This document shows positions 27,595 to 34,486 of a DNA stretch of 64,000 nucleotides, one piece after another. The notes below the pieces were generated by a model. That model was given only the letters and a program-made list of their open reading frames with translations, was not told where the DNA came from and did no database searches. The stretch is from NCBI GenBank assembly GCA_023264995.1, contig JAHFUR010000003.1, forward strand, positions 62,001 to 126,000, written 5' to 3'. Position 1 is the stretch's first letter. Each line of letters begins with the position of its first letter. The position numbers and the translations under genes were made by a program. Source of the stretch: Acidimicrobiia bacterium (GTDB taxonomy: Bacteria; Actinomycetota; Acidimicrobiia; Acidimicrobiales; AC-14).

Positions 27595-27636
27595 AGCGGG
27601 CGACGAGAATCGAACTCGCGTTCTCAGCTTGGGAAG
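27595..27636 (-). repeat. 3' half of tRNA-Gly(CCC): candidate att site
   Basis: On the minus strand this reads as the anticodon loop TTCCCAA (anticodon CCC, 27631-27633), the 3' anticodon stem GCTGA, a T arm GCGAG-TTCGATT-CTCGT and the 3' acceptor strand CGCCCGC plus discriminator T. The expected 5' half is absent: the sequence before the loop cannot form the D arm or a full anticodon stem. A bare tRNA 3' half is what site-specific integration of a phage or island leaves at its far end. The element would extend to the right of this point. Confidence 0.7.
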
Positions 27637-27984
27637 TCGACCTGGGCCAACGCCATGACCTGGGCAAACTGGCAAACACGCAGGTCAGGGCACATACGCT
27701 GCTCGGCGCTGGTCAACTCTGTTGCACCTTGTTCCGCCTTCGATGTGGCACGGATGTGGCACGAAACCCTGTCGCCGGCCCAGCCGATGTTATCGCCGGC
27801 AACGGGGTACGTCCCCAGCCCCAGCTCGCAGCCGCTCTTATCTCGTAGGGCGACACGGTGAGCCTCAACCAAGCAGGGCGATCGCCGCCCACCTCATCAG
27901 GCCGCCGAGCGCCGCCATGAAGAGGACGGCCGCTGCTGTCTTGAAGACGCCCCGCATGCCTCGAAGCGTACGGCCGGAAAGCGG

Positions 27985-28335
27985 TCAGCCTGAGCGCTGC
28001 ATGCGAGACCCGTACCGACGGTCCGGTTGGCCCTTGGCGGTGACGCGCTGAGGCGTCTCGGCGCCGCGTCGGGCGTACTGGTTCAGGTGCGACAACTCGC
28101 CCGGCTTGATGCGGCATCGTTCCAGGCAGGTGTCGAGGTCCTCCCGCCGGATCCGGACTGGGAAGCGCAGCGCCGGTAGCCGCCCGTCGCGGACCATCTG
28201 GTAGATCGTGTTGACGTGGAAGGTGAGGTAGCTGGCCGCCGCTTCCCCATCCATCCACTCTTCGCTGTCCGCCACCGGTCGTGCAGCGTAGTGAACCTGC
28301 CGGCCGCCGACTAGGGCAAGGCGAGCCAGTTCCAT
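27985..28335 (-). CDS. Excisionase-like helix-turn-helix protein
   Basis: A 116-residue protein with a MerR/excisionase-type winged helix at about residues 27-75: EAAASYLTFHVNTIYQMVRD, then GRLPALRF and RIRREDLDTCLE. Such small proteins are usual next to integrases in phages and integrative elements and set the direction of recombination. No integrase gene is visible nearby. It lies 350 bases from the tRNA-Gly fragment, supporting the reading of this area as the end of an integrated element, now probably degraded. Confidence 0.7.
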   Translation of the reverse strand: MELARLALVGGRQVHYAARPVADSEEWMDGEAAASYLTFHVNTIYQMVRDGRLPALRFPVRIRREDLDTCLERCRIKPGELSHLNQYARRGAETPQRVTAKGQPDRRYGSRMQRSG

Positions 28336-28785
28336 GCGTTGGGCGATCCGTCCGCTGCGGGATCGCGTTAGTCGACGCTGAGGGGGAGGTCATCGACGCG
28401 AGGTGACGTGTGTCCCACCTTCCCGGCGTACGGGGTCACCCCGCTCGGCTCCGAGGCGCTGCGGTTATGGGCTACATCGATTGTGCGCCTGACAACGCCG
28501 ACCGACTCCAAGTGTGAAGCGCAGATCGGATGTCGATGGAAAGGCAGGAGGGCGTCCTGGGATTTGTACGACCCTGGGAAGCCTCAGGGTCGTCACCGAT
28601 AGACAGGGCACCGACCGATCGTCAGGCTGTCGACGGGAACGGGGCAATCAGAACGATGCCCCTGTGTTCACAGGAGCCGCGAAACGCTCCAAAACGCAGC
28701 GAGCCGAAAGCTATGAGCGTTCGCGCACCCGCAGCCCGATTCGAGACGGCGGCTGTCCGTGCTGAGTACAAACAGGGGGAGACGG
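28336..28785. other. 450-base gap, mostly unexplained
   Basis: This stretch lies between the divergent excisionase-like and Asp-box protein genes. It holds one strong hairpin (28569-28592) and a ribosome site GGGGGAGA just before 28786. No riboswitch family was recognised. Confidence 0.5.
28569..28592. promoter_or_regulatory. Ten-base-pair hairpin upstream of the Asp-box protein gene
   Basis: CGACCCTGGG and CTCAGGGTCG pair over ten positions (one G-T) around an AAGC loop. There is no T run, so it may be an operator or leader structure rather than a terminator. Confidence 0.4.
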
Positions 28786-31452
28786 ATGAAGAGCGGATTC
28801 TTGCGGACGGCAGCACTCGGCCTGGGCCTGAGCAGCCTGCTGGTCCTGGTGGGTGCACCGGCCCAGGGGGCAAGCGTGCCGGGGCGGGTGGTGGACAACA
28901 CGAAGACCGGCACCAGCCCCGACCCACTGCGAGGCCGGGACATCCCGGGCCTGGCCGTCGATCCGGCCGATCCCCGCCACATCGTCATGATCGACGTGGA
29001 CTACGTCGCCGGCCAGTGCGACTTCCACGTCACCTACGACTCGGGCAAGACGTGGGCCGACGGGCACCTCACCGCGCCCGCCGGCTTCGCCAACCCGCCC
29101 TGTGTCACCTTCGACTCCGGCGCCGCCCCCCACTTCAACCAGAGCGTCGTCTTCGGATCGGGCCAGAACGTCTACGCCACCTTCGCCTCCCACCGGGGCA
29201 TCAAGCAGCTACCCGAAGGCGGCAGGGTCGGCGGCGAGGGCGACTCGGTCATCGTCAACCACTCCGGCGACGGTGGCAAGACGTGGGACACCGGCGTGGT
29301 GGCCATTCAGGGCGGTGCGGTGACCTGGCCCTTCATCATCCGTCCCGGCGTGGCCGTGCAGCCCCGGGCCCAGGGGGACAAGCTCTACGTCGTCGGCTGG
29401 TACGTGGTGAACCCGCCGGGACAGGGCGCGGCAGGCGGCGCCGGCGACCGCCGTGCCGTCGTCTCCTCCTCCGACGACGGCGGCAAGACCTGGTCGGCTC
29501 CGGTCGAGGCTTCGGGCCCGGACGAGAAGGTGCGGGAGATCGCCATGCCGGTGGTCGGCCCCGACGGCGCCCTCTACATCGTCTGGCGCAACCGCGACGA
29601 CCCGTCGACGGCGCCGCGCCCGATCGAGGTCGCCAAGTCCACCGACGGCGGCGCCACCTTCACCCGCACCCCCATCGGCGATGTCGGGCCTGCCCCCGCC
29701 ACCGCACCGGCGCCCACCGGCTTCGCCGGCTACCCCAGAATTGCCGTCGACCCCAGAAGCGGGGCGCTGTACGTCGTGTACATCGGCTTCAACTTCGGCG
29801 ACCTGGACACGATCATCCAGCGCTCCACCGATGGAGGAGCCACCTGGTCGCCGCCGTTGCGGGTCAATGACGATCCCAAGGGCAACGGCATGCGCCAGCT
29901 CGCAGCGAGAGTGGCGGTGGCGCCGAACGGCCGGGTCGACGTGACCTGGCTGGACACCCGGGCCTCCTACCCGAGCGCCATCATCCCCAAGCCGGGTGGC
30001 CTCGGCGACGTCTACTACGCCTCTTCGAGCGACGGCGGGGTGACCTTCTCCGCCAACCGCCGGATCTCCGACCGGTCCGTCAACCTCGACGAGGGCCTGC
30101 TCCCCCGCATCGGCACCTACACCCTGATGGGGGAGTCGCCGATCGTGGCGCCGCTGGGCAACGACGCGGTGCTGTTCGCCTGGACCGACACCCGCTTTGG
30201 CAGCGTCGACACCGGCACCCAGGACGTCATGGTCGCCCACCTCGACCTGCGCGAGTCCGGACCTCCCGAGGTCACCGATCTTCCCAAGGCCAGCCCCGCG
30301 AACCTCTCCGTGGCCGTCTCGCAACTCGCCTACCCGGGCGGCTCGGAGCGCTTCGGCAACCCGTTCACCTCCAGGCTCGTCGTCGTCAACAAGAACGACG
30401 CGGCCGGGGCGATGGCCGGTGCGGTGCTGGCCAGGGCCAACAGCTCGCCCCTGCTCGTCACCGACGGCGCCTCGTTGACCAAGAACCAGAAGGACGAGAT
30501 CAAGCGGCTCAGCCCGACGGGGATGTTCGTGATCGGCGATACCAAGGCGATCCCCGACAATCTGGTCGAGGCCATCAAGGCGGCCGGGGTGATCACCAGT
30601 GTCTCCACCGGGCCGACGACCACGACGGTGGCGCCGCCCACCACGGTGGCCGGCGCTCCGACGACCACGACCACCCTCCCCACGCCCACCGCGGAGCGGG
30701 CCAACGTGGTCCGCCTCACGGGCGCCACCCCGGCCGACATCGGCAAGGCGGTGGCCGGCGCGCTGGACCTGCGCAGCGATCAGCAAAAAGGCGCGGCCGT
30801 GCCCGCTTTCGCCGGCGCGGTGGTCCTCAATCCGGCCAGCAAGGAGTCGGCCGCCGGACTGGGCTTCGCGGCCAGCCTGCGCCTGCCCCTGCTCTACGTT
30901 GACCGCGACGGCGTGCCAGCGGCGACGGCGGAGACGATCACCGCCATGGCCATCGGGACCACCTACGTGATCGGCGGGCCCCAGTCTGTGAGCGACGCTG
31001 TGATGGCGAAGCTACCCGGGGCCAAGCGCCTCGGCGGCACCGACGTCGCGTCCACGGTCGTGGCGGTGAACAACGAGGTCAAGGGGCGAGGCCTGCCCAT
31101 GAACGTCGCCTACCTGGCCGACGACTCCCGTCCGGTGGACGCAGCGGTGGCCGCCGCTGCTGTCTCTCGGACCGGTGGCATCGTGCTCCTCAGCCCGGGT
31201 GCCGGGACTGCGGCCGCTGACAAGCAGATCGACCAGCTCGGTCTCACCGGCGCGGTCGACAAGATCGTCCTTCTGCGGAGCACCACCTCCACCAGCCCCC
31301 CTTGGGCCCTCATCGTGGTCAGTGTCCTGCTCGCCGTCCTCGGGGTCCTGCTCCTGGGGCTGGCGGCACGGAGAAAGCCGGCCGACGCCACCGAGACAGC
31401 GGTAACGGCGCCCAAGACGTCGCCAGCCCGGGAGCCCGAACGGCGGCCGTAG
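28786..31452 (+). CDS. Secreted Asp-box (sialidase-like) protein with cell-wall-binding repeats
   Basis: An 888-residue exported, membrane-anchored protein. Residues 1-29 are a signal peptide ending APAQGA. About 30-500 form a beta-propeller with Asp-boxes such as SDDGGKTWS, STDGGATFT, STDGGATWS and SSDGGVTFS. About 505-840 resemble cell-wall-binding repeat 2 (segments ending MFVIGD, TYVIGG and KIVLLR), interrupted by a Thr/Pro-rich linker. A membrane span at about 841-863 and a basic tail close it. ATG 28786 has GGGGGAGA upstream. It may bind envelope glycans; the usual sialidase catalytic set was not identified, so enzyme activity is doubtful. Confidence 0.78.
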   Translation: MKSGFLRTAALGLGLSSLLVLVGAPAQGASVPGRVVDNTKTGTSPDPLRGRDIPGLAVDPADPRHIVMIDVDYVAGQCDFHVTYDSGKTWADGHLTAPAGFANPPCVTFDSGAAPHFNQSVVFGSGQNVYATFASHRGIKQLPEGGRVGGEGDSVIVNHSGDGGKTWDTGVVAIQGGAVTWPFIIRPGVAVQPRAQGDKLYVVGWYVVNPPGQGAAGGAGDRRAVVSSSDDGGKTWSAPVEASGPDEKVREIAMPVVGPDGALYIVWRNRDDPSTAPRPIEVAKSTDGGATFTRTPIGDVGPAPATAPAPTGFAGYPRIAVDPRSGALYVVYIGFNFGDLDTIIQRSTDGGATWSPPLRVNDDPKGNGMRQLAARVAVAPNGRVDVTWLDTRASYPSAIIPKPGGLGDVYYASSSDGGVTFSANRRISDRSVNLDEGLLPRIGTYTLMGESPIVAPLGNDAVLFAWTDTRFGSVDTGTQDVMVAHLDLRESGPPEVTDLPKASPANLSVAVSQLAYPGGSERFGNPFTSRLVVVNKNDAAGAMAGAVLARANSSPLLVTDGASLTKNQKDEIKRLSPTGMFVIGDTKAIPDNLVEAIKAAGVITSVSTGPTTTTVAPPTTVAGAPTTTTTLPTPTAERANVVRLTGATPADIGKAVAGALDLRSDQQKGAAVPAFAGAVVLNPASKESAAGLGFAASLRLPLLYVDRDGVPAATAETITAMAIGTTYVIGGPQSVSDAVMAKLPGAKRLGGTDVASTVVAVNNEVKGRGLPMNVAYLADDSRPVDAAVAAAAVSRTGGIVLLSPGAGTAAADKQIDQLGLTGAVDKIVLLRSTTSTSPPWALIVVSVLLAVLGVLLLGLAARRKPADATETAVTAPKTSPAREPERRP

Positions 31453-31798
31453 GGACTGCGGGGAAGGGATGGAAGGTGAGTGATTCGGTCAGCATGACCC
31501 GACGCCCCCGTGGAGTCCGACGGCACGATGCGCACGTGTCGCCGAATGACATATCGCCGAGCTGGAACACACTCTCAGTGTGTCATCACCGATCCGGGCG
31601 TCGCCGACCCGTCAAGGCGCCGACACTCAACGCGCCCGGACCCAGCATGTCCCGTTCCCTCCACCGGTCCCGCCCCCGTTGAGTGGCTCCCCAAGCCGGC
31701 GTACAGGGATATCCCGCGAGCCTGGGAAGGCCGCACGTTCTGGGGCACCCTCTGGCTCGACAGCGGAGGCAATGGAACGCCGATTCGGTTGCGCGCGA
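31453..31798. other. Intergenic stretch with a short hairpin
   Basis: Between the convergent Asp-box and OsmC-like genes. A seven-base-pair hairpin ACACACT-CTC-AGTGTGT lies at 31567-31583; it lacks a T run. No gene is supported. Confidence 0.45.
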
Positions 31799-32203
31799 TC
31801 AGTCGGCAGAACGGCGAACGACAGTCGTCCCAGATCGCAGTGCCTTCGGTATCTCCGCGACGTCGTCCACGGCTTGAACCAGATGGTCGATGTCGTTGGC
31901 GCTGGCCTGCGATGCGACGTCGACCTGGTACTCGATGCCGGTCGATGACCAGGTGTTTGGATCGAAACCGCCTGCTGCTCGAACCCGTACTCCATCGATG
32001 GGCAAATTGGACAGTCCGGCCTCGCGATAGACGTCGTTCAGCACGCACCCGGCGGCCGCCAGAAGGTAGAGGTGTGCGCCGGTGAACTCCGTTTCGACGA
32101 CCACGCCGCCATTGGTCCATCGGTGCGGCATGGTGACACCCACATAATTCTGCGGCCGGAGCGTCCCCGCCGAAACCGTCACCTCGTATGTTGAATCGGT
32201 CAC
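31799..32203 (-). CDS. OsmC-family protein
   Basis: A 134-residue protein with the OsmC fold pattern: an N-terminal strand region, then FTGAHLYLLAAAGCVLNDVYRE, where the Cys in AAAGC is the expected peroxidatic residue and the following helix carries the partner Glu. A second resolving Cys, normal in active OsmC/Ohr, is not seen, so hydroperoxide reductase activity is uncertain. GTG 32203 has GGAGGGAG about ten bases upstream and overlaps the stop of the preceding small gene. Confidence 0.7.
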   Translation of the reverse strand: MTDSTYEVTVSAGTLRPQNYVGVTMPHRWTNGGVVVETEFTGAHLYLLAAAGCVLNDVYREAGLSNLPIDGVRVRAAGGFDPNTWSSTGIEYQVDVASQASANDIDHLVQAVDDVAEIPKALRSGTTVVRRSAD

Positions 32204-32463
32204 GCCGCCAGTACTCCCTCCGACGGGTGCCCAGGTACGCTCGAAGGCACCGCGGACCTTCGCTCCACCGGGAACAGCTGGGCCGACACGTCCCGCATGG
32301 AGATGGCCCACCCGCCCGGTGCGGGTTCCACGCCTACGGTCGCGTGGTCCACCCCGTCCGGCATCCGTTCGAAGACGCCCTCACGCCACATGGCGAGCGC
32401 CGTGCCTTCGTCGCCGGTCGCACGACTGATCCAGTCCCACTCCGGCGACACGTGGTCGCGCAC
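32200..32463 (-). CDS. Small hypothetical protein coupled to the OsmC-like gene
   Basis: An 87-residue protein of no recognised family (start GTG 32463; ATG 32391 is an alternative). Its stop overlaps the OsmC-like start (GTGA), the main support for its reality. There is no good ribosome site. It lies in a possible operon: methyltransferase, this gene, OsmC-like. Confidence 0.4.
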   Translation of the reverse strand: MRDHVSPEWDWISRATGDEGTALAMWREGVFERMPDGVDHATVGVEPAPGGWAISMRDVSAQLFPVERRSAVPSSVPGHPSEGVLAA

Positions 32464-32574
32464 GTTCGCCAGCGGGAGGCCACTCCGGCGGTGGGCACGT
32501 TCGGCTCAGCGGGCCCAGAGGAGACCACGTTGACCATCGCGTGCAGCCGGGCGACTGGTGCGTCGCTCCCTCGC

Positions 32575-33657
32575 TCACGGGCGGGCCTCGAAGACGAGGT
32601 TGAACGGAGTGGCGGCGACGCGCCGGAATTGCGTGAAGCCTCCTGCGCCCACGACGTCTCGGAGCGTGGCCTCGCCCGCCTGTGCTCCCAGTCCGGCGTC
32701 GACCTCCTGCGAGCGCGAAACGGGCAGGCAGATGGTCGTCGACGCCGAGTAGAAGATGCGCCCGACGGGGTTGAGGTTGTTCTCCAGGCGATCCTCGGCG
32801 AAGGGCTCGACGATCATCCAGGTGCCTTCGGGGGCGAGCGTCTTGCGAACGTGGGCAGCTACGCCGGCCGGGTCGCCCATGTCGTGCAACGCGTCGAACA
32901 CGGTGACGAGGTCGTAGCGGCCGTCCGCGTAGTCCTTGGCCGTGGCGACGTCGAAGCGGCAGCGCTCGGCCACGCCTGCGTCGGCGGCGGCCTGCCGGGC
33001 CTTCACGATCGACCCCTCGTGGGAGTCGAAGCCCACGAAGCGCGACGCCGGGTAGGCGCGGGCCATGATGATCGTGGAAGCGCCGCAGCCGCAGCCGATG
33101 TCGGCCACGCTGGCCCCCCTGCGGAGCTTGGCCTCGACGCCGTCCAAGGCTGGGATCCAGTGCTGGGTCAGGTTTCCGATGTAGTTGGGGCGGAAGAACC
33201 GCAGCGTGCCCTCCACCAAATCGGGATGATGCTCGCCCCACGCGACGCCTCGCCCCCGCCGAAAGGCCTCGGCGATGACCGCCACGTCGGCGATCGTGGA
33301 GGCTGCCACCTGGAGCCCGCCCGGCGCGAACAGCGGGTTCTCCTCACTGGTGAGCGCGAACGCCTGCTCGGGGGTGAGCCGGAACCGTCCGGACGACGGG
33401 TCATAGTCGGCGTAGCCCGAGGCGGCTTGGGCGGCCAGCCATTCGCGGACGTAGCGGAGGTGTGTTCCCGTGCGTTCGGCGAGCTCCTCAGCGGTGAGCC
33501 AGTGGCAGTCGGCCATGGCCCGGTAGAGGCCTACGCGGTCGCCGATCAGGACGGTGGCGCAGTGCAGCACGGCGCCGAGGTCGGTAGCGAACCGACCGAC
33601 GAACTCTTCGAGACGCTGGGTGTCGAGCTCGAGGGGCGGGCTGCTGGTCTGCGTCAT
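32575..33657 (-). CDS. SAM-dependent methyltransferase with N-terminal winged helix
   Basis: A 360-residue protein. About residues 25-110 form a winged-helix dimerisation domain (HWLTAEELAERTGTHLRYVREWL), and about 165-350 a Rossmann methyltransferase with motif I VADIGCGCGASTI and the acidic FVGFDSHE strand end. The architecture is that of the O-methyltransferase-like proteins frequent in actinomycetes (Rv2258c type). The acceptor is unknown. ATG 33657 is preceded by an AAGGAAGGAT ribosome site. Confidence 0.82.
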   Translation of the reverse strand: MTQTSSPPLELDTQRLEEFVGRFATDLGAVLHCATVLIGDRVGLYRAMADCHWLTAEELAERTGTHLRYVREWLAAQAASGYADYDPSSGRFRLTPEQAFALTSEENPLFAPGGLQVAASTIADVAVIAEAFRRGRGVAWGEHHPDLVEGTLRFFRPNYIGNLTQHWIPALDGVEAKLRRGASVADIGCGCGASTIIMARAYPASRFVGFDSHEGSIVKARQAAADAGVAERCRFDVATAKDYADGRYDLVTVFDALHDMGDPAGVAAHVRKTLAPEGTWMIVEPFAEDRLENNLNPVGRIFYSASTTICLPVSRSQEVDAGLGAQAGEATLRDVVGAGGFTQFRRVAATPFNLVFEARP

Positions 33658-33740
33658 GACGGATCCTTCCTTCCTTTCGAGGAATGACCGGCGATGGCCG
33701 GTCGGACGAACAAAGCTCCAGGCCTGGGCACCGTCCGACG

Positions 33741-34307
33741 TCAGTCGATCTTGATGGCCGAAATGTCGATGTCGAGGTCGATGCGGTCACTGAGCACCAG
33801 ACCCCCGGCCTCGAGCGCCACATTCCAGGTGAGGCCCCAGTCGCTCCGCGTCAGCGAACCTGAGCCTTCGAAACCGACGCGGAGCTGGCCGTAGGGATCC
33901 ACGCAGCTGCCCTGGTAGGTGAGGTCGAGCTCGACGGGCCGGGTTACGGCCTTGATGGTGAGGTCGCCTGCGACACGGTAGCGGTGGTCTCCCAGGGCGG
34001 TCAGGCGCGTGCTCTCGAAGCTGATCGAGGGATAGCGCTCGACATCGAAGAAGTCACCCGAGCGCAGGTGGGCATCACGATCGCGGTTGTTCGTCCGGAT
34101 GCTCGCCGTGTCGATCGTGAGCGCGACCGAACACCTCGTGGGGTCCGACGCGTCGAGCTGCAACCGCCCTTCGACAGCTTCGAACCAGCCGTGGACCCTT
34201 GTCACCAGGGCATACCGCGCCGCGAAGCCGAGACGGGTGTGAGCGGGGTCCAGCTGGTATGAGCCGGTGAGGTGATCGAGCACCTCGGCCGGTGAGGTAA
34301 CAGTCAT
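33741..34307 (-). CDS. YceI-family protein
   Basis: A 188-residue YceI-like lipocalin-fold protein: the family opening YQLDPAHTRLGFAARY, the middle RDAHLRSGDFFDVERYPSISF and the LTIKAVTRPVELDL strand are all present. No signal peptide is seen, so it is a cytoplasmic member. YceI proteins bind polyisoprenoids or similar lipophilic molecules. ATG 34307 has AAGGGAGAA upstream. It lies upstream of the methyltransferase gene on the same strand. Confidence 0.88.
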   Translation of the reverse strand: MTVTSPAEVLDHLTGSYQLDPAHTRLGFAARYALVTRVHGWFEAVEGRLQLDASDPTRCSVALTIDTASIRTNNRDRDAHLRSGDFFDVERYPSISFESTRLTALGDHRYRVAGDLTIKAVTRPVELDLTYQGSCVDPYGQLRVGFEGSGSLTRSDWGLTWNVALEAGGLVLSDRIDLDIDISAIKID

Positions 34308-34486
34308 GTGATTCTCCCTTCCGGGGGGCAGGCCGTCTTCGTCACCGCCATAGTGCGACCCGCTGCGTGCGGCTCGGTTGCAGGCGACGTGCAGCCCGCC
34401 GTTGCCGTCGGTTCGCGACGCAGGAGCGTGTGTCACCGTCGCGCAGGCGACGAAGTCGCGGTCGCGGTGGCATTGCCGCCTAGCGG

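Noticed and set aside
27595-27670. Complete tRNA-Gly gene
   Set aside because: Only the 3' half fits; no D arm or 5' acceptor strand precedes it, so it is listed as an att-like fragment.
28640-28785. Riboswitch (c-di-GMP or c-di-AMP type) before the Asp-box protein gene
   Set aside because: Some GAAA-containing stems resemble known leaders, but the conserved core of neither class could be placed.
31510-32085. Plus-strand open frame in the gap before the OsmC-like gene
   Set aside because: Largely antisense to the OsmC-like gene and without a recognisable domain or ribosome site.
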